Source: JAJDYQ01 sp942491945
GTDB taxonomy: Bacteria; Pseudomonadota; Gammaproteobacteria; JAJDYQ01
Assembly (NCBI GenBank): GCA_942491945.1
Contig: CALODD010000067.1
Location: 1 to 64,000, forward strand
Length of the DNA stretch: 64,000 nucleotides
Direction of reading: 5' to 3'
Positions 44,336-53,492 of the stretch are shown one piece after another. A program made the position numbers and the translations under genes. The first letter of the stretch is position 1. Every line of letters begins with the position of its first letter. A model generated the notes under the pieces. The model was given only the letters and a program-made list of their open reading frames with translations. It did not search any database and had not been told where the DNA came from.

Positions 44336-44692
44336 GTGGGGCGCTTTTCCAGGAAGGCGATTAGTCTGGAGAAGCAGGATTTTTCACGAGTCTTCCAGCA
44401 AAACGTACGATCCGCTGACGCACATTTTGTGGTACTAGCCAGGCGTAATACAGCACCACTTTCACGTCTGGGTCTGGCGATAGCAAAAAAGCATACGCCA
44501 AAGGCGACAGCTAGAAATCGTATTAAGCGTTTAATTCGAGAGAGCTTTAATCAGCAGCAACCGTTTCCCTCAAATGTGGATGTGGTCGTGATGAATCGTC
44601 GACAGGTCGAACGGAAAACAAACGAACAGATTGTTTCCATACTAGATTCACACTGGCAACGTATTCTAAAGAAAATTAACCGAGATACTTAA
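44336..44692 (+). CDS. rnpA: Ribonuclease P protein component
   Basis: A 118-residue basic protein starting with GTG, with AGGAG 7 bp ahead (44324-44328). The RNR signature ATARNRIKRLIRESF, the FVVLARRN strand and SRLGLAIAKKHTPKA are diagnostic. It helps the catalytic RNA mature tRNA 5' ends. Only 15 bp separate it from yidC, so the small yidD gene that commonly overlaps rnpA is absent here. Confidence 0.95.
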   Translation: MGRFSRKAISLEKQDFSRVFQQNVRSADAHFVVLARRNTAPLSRLGLAIAKKHTPKATARNRIKRLIRESFNQQQPFPSNVDVVVMNRRQVERKTNEQIVSILDSHWQRILKKINRDT

Positions 44693-44707
44693 ACAGGTAT
44701 TTATTCC

Positions 44708-46417
44708 ATGGGTAATCCAAGACTGGTTCTAATTCTGGCACTCGGCTTTATCAGTATGCTGTTGTGGCAAGCCTGGCAGGAAGATTACGGGCCCAAGCCA
44801 GTTCAGGCGCCAACGCAGCAAGTAGCATCAACTTCTTCATCAACACAGTCTTCATCATCTGCGATTGATAAACAGACCGGTGAAGAATTGCCAGAGTTAT
44901 CTCAGAGCTCTACTTTACAATCAATGTCACCGACAGTTGCTTCTAATGACGGCACTCAATTACCTGTCCCTAAAACAACGGAAGAACATATTCATGTTGT
45001 TACAGATAAATTAGATGTCTGGATTGATACCAAGGGTGGTGAGATTAGTGGCGCGGCTTTGCGTGCCTATCCGGTAGAACAGGCGACACCTGATAAACCC
45101 TTTCCATTACTCAATAAAACACCGGCACATTTTTATGTTGCGCAATCAGGTCTGTTGAGTAAACAAACAGCACCGAACCACCTTGCGCAATTTCAGGCAG
45201 AGAAAAATGAATATCGTCTCAGTGAAGGTGATGATGAATTGCGTGTTCCTCTGGTCTGGCAAGATGAAAGTGGCATCCGTGTTATCAAGACATTGATCTT
45301 TAAGCGCGATACCCACGTCGTTGATGTTCACTATCAGGTAGAGAACCGTTCTGGCCAGGCCTGGCAGGGAAATCAATATCGTCAGATTCTGCGTACGGCA
45401 TCATCAGATGGTGGCGGCATGACCGATATGATGATGTACACATTTAATGGCGCCGCTTATTTCAGTGCCGAAGACAAATTTGAAAAGATCCAGCTAGATG
45501 ATATTGCAGACGATCCACTATCAAAGGACGTGACTGGTGGTTGGGTTGGCATGATTCAGCATTACTTCTTATCAGCGTGGATACCGGATAAGAATGAAAC
45601 CAATAATTTTTATACACGCACGATTAGTGGCGGACGTCATGCGATTGGCATGATCTCACCGGAGATTCTGATACAGCCGGGCCAAAGCGGTGAATTTATC
45701 AGTCGCTTTTATGCAGGTCCGAAAGAGCAACAGGTTCTTGAACAGCTGGCCGAAGGTCTGGAACTGAGTGTTGATTACAGCTGGTTGACGATCATCGCGA
45801 AACCGATCTTCTGGTTGATGACCTTTATCCACGAAAACATTGTTAGTAACTGGGGTTGGGCAATCATCTTACTAACGCTGACGATTAAGCTGATATTTTT
45901 CAAGCTATCAGAATATGGTTATCGCTCAATGGCGAACATGCGTCGCGTACAACCAAAGATGGCATCGCTGAAAGAGCGTTACGGCGAAGACAAGCAGCGT
46001 TTCCAGCAGGAAATGATGAAGCTTTATAAGAAGGAAAAAATTAACCCGATGAGTGGTTGTTTTCCTATCCTGTTACAGATTCCGGTATTCATCGCTTTGT
46101 ACTGGGTACTACTTGAAAGTGTTGAGCTACGTCACGCGCCATTTATTCTATGGATCGAAGATCTTTCTGCGAAAGACCCTTACTTTGTATTACCTATCAT
46201 TATGGGCGTCACCATGGTGCTGCAGCAGAAGCTGAATCCAGCACCAATGGATGAAATGCAGAAAACCATCATGAAGGTCTTACCGATCGTCTTCACTATC
46301 TTCTTCCTGTTCTTCCCGGCCGGTCTGGTACTGTACTGGGTAGTTAACAACGTTCTTTCTATTGCCCAGCAGTGGGTAATTACCCGTCGTATTGAACGCG
46401 GGGAAGGAAAGAAATAA
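44708..46417 (+). CDS. yidC: Membrane protein insertase YidC
   Basis: A 569-residue insertase. It has the N-terminal signal-anchor (LVLILALGFISMLLWQAW), a large periplasmic domain (about 70-360) and the five-helix core with the conserved Arg-bearing region KLSEYGYRSMANMRRVQPKM, then MMKLYKKEKINPMSGCFPILLQIPVFIALYWVLLES, an AKDPYFVLPIIMG helix and FPAGLVLYWVVNNVLSIAQQ. It inserts and folds inner-membrane proteins with or without SecYEG, including the F0 subunits encoded further right. Confidence 0.97.
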   Translation: MGNPRLVLILALGFISMLLWQAWQEDYGPKPVQAPTQQVASTSSSTQSSSSAIDKQTGEELPELSQSSTLQSMSPTVASNDGTQLPVPKTTEEHIHVVTDKLDVWIDTKGGEISGAALRAYPVEQATPDKPFPLLNKTPAHFYVAQSGLLSKQTAPNHLAQFQAEKNEYRLSEGDDELRVPLVWQDESGIRVIKTLIFKRDTHVVDVHYQVENRSGQAWQGNQYRQILRTASSDGGGMTDMMMYTFNGAAYFSAEDKFEKIQLDDIADDPLSKDVTGGWVGMIQHYFLSAWIPDKNETNNFYTRTISGGRHAIGMISPEILIQPGQSGEFISRFYAGPKEQQVLEQLAEGLELSVDYSWLTIIAKPIFWLMTFIHENIVSNWGWAIILLTLTIKLIFFKLSEYGYRSMANMRRVQPKMASLKERYGEDKQRFQQEMMKLYKKEKINPMSGCFPILLQIPVFIALYWVLLESVELRHAPFILWIEDLSAKDPYFVLPIIMGVTMVLQQKLNPAPMDEMQKTIMKVLPIVFTIFFLFFPAGLVLYWVVNNVLSIAQQWVITRRIERGEGKK

Positions 46418-46443
46418 TCCCGCTACTGATCTTTCCTTAGATC

Positions 46444-47793
46444 ATGGCTACCGTTGATACGATTGCTGCTATAGCGACACCACCCGGTCGAGGTGGTGTT
46501 TGCATCATTCGTATTTCCGGTAGCAACATTTCACAACTTGCTGAAAAAATAATCGGCAAGTATCCTAAGCCGCGTTATGCACACTATGCGCATTTTCGTG
46601 ATTGCACGACCGAGCAAGTCGTCGATGAAGGCATAGCCATTTATTTCCCGGGGCCGAATTCATTTACCGGCGAAGATGTACTTGAGTTACAGGGACATGG
46701 TGGCGTTGTTGTCAGCGATATGATTTTAACGGCCGCATTAAATGCCGGCGCACGTGTTGCGCGACCGGGTGAATTTTCAGAGCGTGCTTTTTTAAATAAT
46801 AAACTGGACCTGGCTCAGGCTGAAGCCGTGGCCGACCTTATCGATGCCGGATCACAACAGGCTGCACGTGCTGCTCTAAGAACCCTCGATGGTGAATTCT
46901 CACGCCATATTCATACCTTATTAGCAGAGCTAACCGAGCTACGGGTTTATGTTGAATCTTCTATGGACTTTGCCGATGAGGAAATTGAATTACTCGAACG
47001 TGGCGATATTGAATCACGCTTAAATAAACTACACCATGAAATTTCACAGGTGGCTAAAGCGGCTCAGCGCGGTCGTATTCTGGGTGAAGGTATTAACATG
47101 GTGATCGCAGGCCGACCCAATGCAGGCAAGTCGAGTTTGATGAATGTCCTAAGTGGTCGTGATACTGCAATCGTGACCGATATACCAGGAACCACCCGCG
47201 ATATTATACGTGAACAGATTTCCATCGAAGGTATCCCGGTACATATCCTGGATACGGCTGGCATACGCGATGAAGCAGAAGTCATTGAAGAAGAGGGCAT
47301 ACGTCGAGCAAAGGATAGTCTATCCAGTGCCGACCTCGTGCTGTGGGTACATGATGATACACAGACACTAAATACATCAGACTATGAGTCTTATACAGAT
47401 CGCCCCTGCTTAATTGTCATGAACAAGATAGATCTATCAGGAAGAACTGCTGGCGTGATAGAAAGTAAAATTCCATCGGTGGCAATTTGCACGAAATCAG
47501 CAGATGGTATCGATGTCTTACGAACTGAAATACTGAAAATCATTAACGCTGGTGAACAAAGCGAAAATGAATTCAGTGCTCGCCAGCGTCACATGCTGGC
47601 TTTAGCCGATACGAAGAATTTCCTTGATGCCGCAGTGGCTCAGCTACAGGTACAACTCAAGCAGGGCGGTGGCGGAGAACTGTTAGCGGAAGAGTTGCGC
47701 ATGGCTCAGCATACACTGAGTGACATTACCGGTGAATTTACTGCCGATGATTTACTGGGAAAGATATTTTCTGAGTTTTGTATAGGCAAATAA
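46444..47793 (+). CDS. mnmE: tRNA modification GTPase MnmE
   Basis: A 449-residue GTPase that, with MnmG, installs the cmnm5 or nm5 group on U34 of tRNAs. The N-terminal folate-binding domain has ATPPGRGGVCIIRISG and GPNSFTGEDVLELQGHGG. The G domain has GRPNAGKSSLMNVL, DIPGTTRD, DTAGIRD and MNKIDL. The end is the invariant FCIGK. A hairpin terminator begins immediately after the stop. Confidence 0.97.
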   Translation: MATVDTIAAIATPPGRGGVCIIRISGSNISQLAEKIIGKYPKPRYAHYAHFRDCTTEQVVDEGIAIYFPGPNSFTGEDVLELQGHGGVVVSDMILTAALNAGARVARPGEFSERAFLNNKLDLAQAEAVADLIDAGSQQAARAALRTLDGEFSRHIHTLLAELTELRVYVESSMDFADEEIELLERGDIESRLNKLHHEISQVAKAAQRGRILGEGINMVIAGRPNAGKSSLMNVLSGRDTAIVTDIPGTTRDIIREQISIEGIPVHILDTAGIRDEAEVIEEEGIRRAKDSLSSADLVLWVHDDTQTLNTSDYESYTDRPCLIVMNKIDLSGRTAGVIESKIPSVAICTKSADGIDVLRTEILKIINAGEQSENEFSARQRHMLALADTKNFLDAAVAQLQVQLKQGGGGELLAEELRMAQHTLSDITGEFTADDLLGKIFSEFCIGK

Positions 47794-47794
47794 A

Positions 47795-47817
47795 AAAGCC
47801 ACCGATAAGGTGGCTTT
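47795..47817. terminator. Rho-independent terminator after mnmE
   Basis: AAAGCCACC, loop GATAA and GGTGGCTTT give a 9-bp stem with flanking A and T runs. It would stop plus-strand transcription after mnmE and could also serve the convergent mlaA gene. Confidence 0.85.
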
Positions 47818-47840
47818 CTAGTATCTACGGTTTAGTTTTT

Positions 47841-48539
47841 TTATTCAGGAAATCCAAACTCACTCCCATTAATCTCAACATCACGCTTTTGAAGATAAGA
47901 TTCTTTCAGGAATTCATAACGATCCAGCGCAGCTTTTTCCAGCACATTAGATGCACCGAGTAAATCAGCACGTGTATCAATGGCTTCTGTCACCAGCAAC
48001 GAGTTACGTGTTGGGATATGGTCGATTTTGTACATTGGATCGAAGGCCTGATTATCAACCGCGAAACCAATAGTATCGCGTACGGTGCTTGGGCCGAGTA
48101 AGGGTAGTACCAGATAAGGGCCATTGCCGACGCCCCAGCGACCTAATGTCTGACCGAAATCTTCATTATGTTTTTTGAAGCCCATGCCGGTAGCGACATC
48201 AAACAGGCCAAAGATGCCGATGGTGCTATTGATCAGTACGCGAGCAATATCAGAACCACCCTGTTTCACTTCAAACTGTAATAAACCATTAACGGCAGTA
48301 ACAACGTCATTGATATTGCCGAAGAAGTTACTCACGCCTTTGTCGACGGGGCCAGGCACGACAGCGCGGTAGCCCTTGGCAACAGGTTTGAACAGAGCAT
48401 TATCCAGCCCTTCATTGAAATTGAACATTGCACGGTTAAAACCTTCGATCGGGTCACGGTCATCACCATTGGTTGCACAGCCACCGAGAAAAACGGTCAG
48501 AGAAAGAAATAAAGTTGTTAGTATTTTTGTAAGCGTCAT
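47841..48539 (-). CDS. mlaA: MlaA (VacJ) family outer-membrane lipoprotein
   Basis: A 232-residue lipoprotein. The signal has lipobox LGGC (Cys about 21), followed by the family segments DPIEGFNRAMFNFNEGLD, VPGPVDKGVSNFFGNINDVV, NSTIGIFGLFDVA, EDFGQTLGRWGVGNGPYLVLPLLGPSTVRD and YKIDHIPTRN. MlaA removes misplaced phospholipids from the outer leaflet of the outer membrane, passing them to the MlaC/MlaFEDB system. A DnaA box overlaps its leader region. Here it is separated from other mla genes. Confidence 0.92.
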   Translation of the reverse strand: MTLTKILTTLFLSLTVFLGGCATNGDDRDPIEGFNRAMFNFNEGLDNALFKPVAKGYRAVVPGPVDKGVSNFFGNINDVVTAVNGLLQFEVKQGGSDIARVLINSTIGIFGLFDVATGMGFKKHNEDFGQTLGRWGVGNGPYLVLPLLGPSTVRDTIGFAVDNQAFDPMYKIDHIPTRNSLLVTEAIDTRADLLGASNVLEKAALDRYEFLKESYLQKRDVEINGSEFGFPE

Positions 48540-48542
48540 TTT

Positions 48543-48551
48543 TTATCCACA
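48543..48551 (+). promoter_or_regulatory. DnaA box between mlaA and mnmG
   Basis: A perfect TTATCCACA, 3 bp ahead of the mlaA start codon and 205 bp ahead of mnmG. In E. coli, oriC lies beside mnmG, so this box may be a remnant of or addition to the origin. Confidence 0.6.
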
Positions 48552-48756
48552 ACTGTTGTCCGGAAACAACATGCAATTATATACTATCCGGGAAAGGGCT
48601 TATTTCTGTTTCTCATAAATCTTTGAACACAGAACATTAATGGTAATATGTATCCTTAGTTAAAGGAAATGCTTAAATTCATTTCCTAGCCAGTTAGTGC
48701 AAAACTTTTTAATACTGTTTGATTTTAGCAACAGTATCTAATTCAGGGTTTATTTC

Positions 48757-50634
48757 ATGCAGCAATTTGATGTCATCGTCATAGGTGGTGGACACGCCGG
48801 CACAGAAGCCGCGCTGGCTGCTGCGCGTATGGGTGCGCAGACGCTGTTGATTACCCAGAATATCGAAACACTGGGTCAGATGAGTTGTAACCCGGCAATT
48901 GGCGGAATTGGCAAAGGCCATCTGGTGAAAGAAATCGACGCCCTCGGTGGCGCAATGGCCCATGCCGCTGATCTGGGTGGTATACATTTTCGAACGTTAA
49001 ATGGCAGTAAAGGCCCGGCGGTTCGCGCGACCCGTGCGCAGGCAGATCGATCACTGTACAAGCAGGCGATTCGTAGCATTCTGGAGAATCAGCCGAATCT
49101 GACGATTTTTCAGCAAATGGTCGAAGACCTGATTGTGGAGAACGACCAGGTTACAGGCGTCGTTACTCAGCTCGGTCTAGATATCAAAGCCCGATCAGTC
49201 GTTTTGACGGTCGGTACATTTCTTGATGGTCGTATTCATGTTGGTCTCGACAACCATCCGGGTGGCCGGGCAGGGGATCCGCCTTCCAGTGGTCTGGCGC
49301 ATCGTCTACGTGCATTACCATTGAATGTCGGTCGCCTGAAAACTGGCACGCCACCGCGTATTGATGGCAAGACTATTGATTACAGCAATCTGGCTGAACA
49401 GCCGGGTGATACACCCCGTCCAGTTTTTTCTTTCATGGGTCATCGCGATGATCACCCTGAACAGACGTCCTGCTGGATTACCCGAACCAACGAAAAGACA
49501 CATGAAATCATTCGCGAAGGTTTTTCCCGTTCGCCGATGTTTACCGGTGTCATTGAAGGAACTGGCCCACGTTATTGTCCGTCGATTGAAGACAAGGTGG
49601 AACGTTTTGCAGATCGTGATGAGCATCGTATCTTTATCGAGCCAGAAGGTCTGCATACCCACGAGATTTACCCAAATGGTATTTCCACTAGCCTGCCTTT
49701 TGATATTCAACAACGCTTGATTCAAAGCATCGAGGGTTTTGAAAATGCCGTTATTACCCGTCCTGGCTATGCTATCGAATATGACTTTTTTGATCCGCGT
49801 GATCTGAAGCCAACGCTGGAAAATGGTTTTCTAAAAGGGCTGTTTTTTGCCGGACAGATTAATGGCACAACCGGTTACGAAGAAGCGGCTGCTCAGGGAT
49901 TGATGGCCGGTGCCAATGCCGCGTTGCAAGTTCAGGATAAACCAGCATTTACACTGAAACGCGATGAAGCTTATATCGGCGTATTGATTGATGATCTAAT
50001 TACCATGGGTACCAGCGAACCGTACAGAATGTTTACTTCGCGCGCAGAGTATCGATTGATCTTACGTGAAGACAATGCGGATTTACGTCTGACACCCATG
50101 GGTAGAGAGCTTGGTCTGGTGGAGGATGCCCGCTGGCAGCGACTACAGGAAAAGCAGGAACATATTGAAAAAGAGCGGGATCGTTTGTCGAATCTGCTCA
50201 TCCGTCCGCAAGACGAAGCTGCGAAACAAATCAGTGAGATGGCGGGAAATGCTATGTCGCGTGAACAAAAGGCGATTGAAGTTCTGGCTCGTCCTGAAAT
50301 GACCTATGAGATTCTGACCAATATGCCGGGTATGGGCCCTGCGGTTGAAGATGATCAGGTCGCGGAGCAGGTTGAAATCCAGGTGTCTTACGCTGGATAT
50401 ATCAAACGACAAAATGTCGAAATCGAGAAAGCCCGCCGTAATGAAGAAACCGCTTTGCCAGAATCACTGGATTATCAGGATGTGTCAGGCCTGTCGAACG
50501 AAGTGACGGAAAAACTCAATCGGCATAAACCAGCGACGATTGGCCAGGCGTCTCGAATTTCTGGTGTAACACCGGCTGCAGTATCATTTTTGCTTGTGCA
50601 CCTGAAGCGGCACGATTTAAAGAAGTCGGCCTAG
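48757..50634 (+). CDS. mnmG: tRNA uridine-5-carboxymethylaminomethyl modification enzyme MnmG
   Basis: A 625-residue FAD enzyme, partner of MnmE. It has the dinucleotide fold VIVIGGGHAGTEAALAAARMG, then MSCNPAIGGIGKGHLVKEIDALGG, NGSKGPAVRATRAQAD, LKTGTPPRIDGKTIDYS, GQINGTTGYEEAAAQGLMAG and EPYRMFTSRAEYRLILREDNAD. It is followed immediately by rsmG, the usual mnmG-rsmG-parA-parB-atp order near the origin. Confidence 0.97.
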   Translation: MQQFDVIVIGGGHAGTEAALAAARMGAQTLLITQNIETLGQMSCNPAIGGIGKGHLVKEIDALGGAMAHAADLGGIHFRTLNGSKGPAVRATRAQADRSLYKQAIRSILENQPNLTIFQQMVEDLIVENDQVTGVVTQLGLDIKARSVVLTVGTFLDGRIHVGLDNHPGGRAGDPPSSGLAHRLRALPLNVGRLKTGTPPRIDGKTIDYSNLAEQPGDTPRPVFSFMGHRDDHPEQTSCWITRTNEKTHEIIREGFSRSPMFTGVIEGTGPRYCPSIEDKVERFADRDEHRIFIEPEGLHTHEIYPNGISTSLPFDIQQRLIQSIEGFENAVITRPGYAIEYDFFDPRDLKPTLENGFLKGLFFAGQINGTTGYEEAAAQGLMAGANAALQVQDKPAFTLKRDEAYIGVLIDDLITMGTSEPYRMFTSRAEYRLILREDNADLRLTPMGRELGLVEDARWQRLQEKQEHIEKERDRLSNLLIRPQDEAAKQISEMAGNAMSREQKAIEVLARPEMTYEILTNMPGMGPAVEDDQVAEQVEIQVSYAGYIKRQNVEIEKARRNEETALPESLDYQDVSGLSNEVTEKLNRHKPATIGQASRISGVTPAAVSFLLVHLKRHDLKKSA

Positions 50635-50649
50635 TTTGTGACGGGTGAT

Positions 50650-51251
50650 ATGGATGAGGCCTTGCTTCGCGGGCTTGATGAGCTAGGCGTTGCCGATTTT
50701 CGTCTTCGATCTGGCAATATTTCCAACTCTTAAAACGCTGGAATAAGGCGTATAACCTGATTGCCCCTGCGAAAGATGCTGTCCTATACGGTCGGCATAT
50801 CTTTGATAGTCTTTCCGTAAGGAAATATGTCAAAGGGCCTCGCCTGCTGGATGTTGGAACAGGCGCGGGGCTTCCCGGATTATTACTAGCTGTTACAATG
50901 CCCGATCAGGAGTGGACGCTACTGGATGCTAACGGCAAAAAGACCCGGTTTTGTGAACAGGCTGTTCTGGAACTTGGCTTGAAGAATGTCACGGTGGTTC
51001 AGCAGCGAATAGAGCATCATCAACCGACCGATTGTTATCAGACCATCATCAGTCGGGCCTATGATCAGGCAGGCGACTTTGTGTCATCAACATCCAGACT
51101 GGTATGTGATGGTGGGCAAATTCTTGCTATGAAGGGAAAAATTGATGCGGAGGAGAAGGCTGTTGCGGAATCAAGCGGTCTTCATTTGGATATAGCGACT
51201 TTGCACGTGCCAGGGATAGATGGGCAAAGACATTTGATGATTTTTAATTAA
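50650..51251 (+). pseudogene. rsmG: 16S rRNA (guanine527-N7)-methyltransferase, frameshifted near the start
   Basis: From about 50,710 one frame encodes the RsmG core: IWQYFQLLKRWNKAYNL, LYGRHIFDSLSV, RLLDVGTGAGLPGLLLA, WTLLDANGKKTRFC, TIISRAYD and the end PGIDGQRHLMIFN. The start (ATG 50650, MDEALLRGLDELGVADF) is in a different frame. A single-base indel around 50,700-50,715 separates them. RsmG methylates G527 of 16S rRNA. Given similar errors in parB and gyrB, a sequence error is the likely cause, although real rsmG mutations do occur because the gene is dispensable. Confidence 0.85.
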
Positions 51252-51252
51252 T

Positions 51253-52050
51253 ATGGCCAGAGTAATCGCCATCACCAATCAGAAGGGCGGCGTTGGGAAA
51301 ACCACGACTAGCGTGAATCTCGCAGCATCGTTTGCTGCGGCCAAGCGCCGTGTCCTGTTGATAGACCTGGATCCGCAGGGCAATGCTACTATGGGTAGTG
51401 GTGTTAACAAGAAAAATCTCGATCTATCTTCTTATGAACTGCTATTGCATGAGGCGGGGCCTGAAAAGATTGCGCAAAGGGTAAAGACAACCGGTTACTG
51501 GTTGATCGGCACTAATAGTGACCTGACCGGCGCGGAGGTCGCACTGATGGAAGAGATCGGTCGCGAAGTTCGACTGCGTAGCGCACTCGAATCAGTTCAG
51601 GATAAATTCGACTATATACTTATAGATTGTCCGCCTTCGTTGAGCATTCTCACGGTTAATGCCCTGGTTGCAGCCGAGACAGTGATTATTCCGATGCAGT
51701 GTGAGTACTATGCGCTTGAAGGCTTGAGTGCTCTGGTTAATACCGTGGAAAAGATTCGCAAGCTGCTAAATCCAAAATTACGTATCGAGGGGCTATTACG
51801 TACCATGTATGATCCACGTAATAATCTGGCGAACCAGGTATCTCAGCAGTTAATTAAACATTTTGGTGATCGGGTTTACAGCACGGTTATCCCACGCAAT
51901 GTTCGTCTGGCAGAGGCGCCGAGCCATGGACTGCCGGCATTGATGTATGACAAACAGTCCAGGGGCGCGATGGCCTATCTTGCACTGGCTGGAGAAATAT
52001 TCAGGAAAGATGGTTCTGTACCGAATAATCCTGAATCACGAATACAGTAA
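51253..52050 (+). CDS. parA: Chromosome-partitioning ATPase ParA (Soj)
   Basis: A 265-residue deviant Walker-type ATPase. The P-loop is NQKGGVGKTTTSVNLAAS, followed by VLLIDLDPQGNATMGSG, LIDCPPSLSILTVNAL and IPMQCEYYALEGLSAL. It has no long N-terminal DNA-binding extension, so it is the chromosomal Soj type. It forms a gradient on the nucleoid that moves ParB-parS complexes. It starts 1 bp after the rsmG stop and 11 bp before parB. Confidence 0.96.
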   Translation: MARVIAITNQKGGVGKTTTSVNLAASFAAAKRRVLLIDLDPQGNATMGSGVNKKNLDLSSYELLLHEAGPEKIAQRVKTTGYWLIGTNSDLTGAEVALMEEIGREVRLRSALESVQDKFDYILIDCPPSLSILTVNALVAAETVIIPMQCEYYALEGLSALVNTVEKIRKLLNPKLRIEGLLRTMYDPRNNLANQVSQQLIKHFGDRVYSTVIPRNVRLAEAPSHGLPALMYDKQSRGAMAYLALAGEIFRKDGSVPNNPESRIQ

Positions 52051-52061
52051 GGAAGCGATAA

Positions 52062-52929
52062 ATGGCTAAAAAAAGAGGACTGGGACGAGGACTGGATGCC
52101 TTGTTATCAGGGGGCCTGGCGGCCACAGAAGATGCCGCGGAGCCACTGGATTCGGATTTAAGAGATATCCCCGTCGATTTGCTGCAACGAGGTCGTTATC
52201 AACCGCGAGTTGATATGCGCGAAGAGACTCTGGCGGATCTGGCCGAATCCATCAAAGCCCAGGGTGTTGTACAGCCAATCGTCGTTCGCCCTATCGGCGA
52301 GGGCCGTTACGAAATCATTGCCGGTGAGCGCCGTTGGCGTGCTTCGCAGCTTGCCGGCAAGCAGGAAATCCCAGCTGTCGTGCGCGATGTGCCAGACGAG
52401 GCAGCTGTCGCGATGGCGCTTATTGAGAATATCCAGCGAGAAAACCTGAATCCACTGGAAGAGGCGAATGCACTACAGCGCCTGATTGAAGAATTTGAAA
52501 TGACGCATCAGGAAGCCGGTGTTGCGGTAGGTCGTTCCCGTGCAGCTGTGAGCAACCTGTTGCGATTGCTTGAGTTGAGCCCGACGGTAAAACCGTTGCT
52601 GGAAACCGGCGAGCTGGAAATGGGTCATGCCCGTACATTACTGGCTTTGCCAGCAGAGCAGCAGGCGGTGGCGGCCAAAGAGATCGTGGCTAAAGGCATG
52701 TCTGTGCGAGGTGCTGAGGCCTATGTGAAAAGTCTGCAGCAGCCAGCAGCGAAAAAAATCGGCAACTTCGGCGAAAAAAGACCCGGATGTGGCGCGTCTG
52801 GAGAACTCCCTGGCGGATAAATTATCGGCTAAGGTCAGTATTGCAGCGAATCCGGCTGGCAAAGGCAAATTACAGATTAGCTTTAATTCACTGGATGAGC
52901 TTGAGGGAATCCTTGAGCATATTCGATGA
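52062..52929 (+). pseudogene. parB: Chromosome-partitioning protein ParB, frameshifted near the 3' end
   Basis: The first 230 or so residues are a normal ParB: KKRGLGRGLDALLSGG, then QPIVVRPIGEGRYEIIAGERRW (CTPase domain), ALIENIQRENLNPLEEANA, the HTH around TQEE-like MTHQEAGVAVGRSRAAVSNLL, and METGELEMGHARTLLAL-type text. After VKSLQQPAAKK the expected C-terminal dimerisation domain (DPDVARLENSLADKLSAKVS to LDELEGILEHIR) lies in another frame and ends at 52929. The indel falls among A runs at about 52,748-52,775, a typical place for homopolymer errors. ParB spreads from parS, three copies of which lie in recF. Confidence 0.88.
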
Positions 52930-52986
52930 TGGCATAATAAATTTTAATTATTGAATTAAAAAGCCAGTATTTCGTCAGCTAATGCA

Positions 52987-53016
52987 TTGACCCTATGGTA
53001 CGCCCCCTTTTATACT
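52987..53016 (+). promoter_or_regulatory. Sigma-70 promoter of the atp operon
   Basis: TTGACC at 52987-52992 and TATACT at 53011-53016 are 18 bp apart and about 97 bp ahead of the atpI start codon, in the only sizeable gap before the ATP synthase genes. Confidence 0.65.
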
Positions 53017-53113
53017 GCGCCCGCTTGCTCGCAGAGTGATTTGCGATAGTGAAGAGGGAGCTTCCAGGCAGCTTACCAGGTCCAGGTGATCTGGTACTCA
53101 GAGAACTAGAAAT

Positions 53114-53464
53114 ATGCGTATCTTGATAGGTACACAGCTTTTGGCAGCAGTCGTCGCGTCGATAGTCGCGTTTAACATGGTTGCCACCTCTGGGATGCTT
53201 GCCCTGATTTACGGTGCTTCGATAGGTGTTTTGATTACACTGTTAGTGCGCCGAAGCACAGATAAAGCTCTGGAAACAGCAGTTGAAAATCCCGGACATG
53301 GGGTTGTGGTGATGTTTTCAGGCTTTGCGTTGAGATACGCAGTGGCAATCCTGGGATTGCTGATAGGTTTTAAGACACTAAAGCTAATGGCAGTTCCGAT
53401 GATTGCCGGCTTTATATTAATGATAATAGTTCAGGTGTTTATCTCATTTCGGGTAAGCAACTGA
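53114..53464 (+). CDS. atpI: ATP synthase protein I
   Basis: A 116-residue protein with about four membrane helices (LIGTQLLAAVVASIVAF, MLALIYGASIGVLITLLV, AVAILGLLIGF, MIAGFILMIIVQVFISF). AtpI is a non-structural factor that assists c-ring assembly and possibly Mg2+ uptake. It is first in the atpIBEFHAGD order and lies 28 bp ahead of atpB. Confidence 0.88.
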   Translation: MRILIGTQLLAAVVASIVAFNMVATSGMLALIYGASIGVLITLLVRRSTDKALETAVENPGHGVVVMFSGFALRYAVAILGLLIGFKTLKLMAVPMIAGFILMIIVQVFISFRVSN

Positions 53465-53492
53465 TTAACTGACAACTTGAAGACGGATTACT

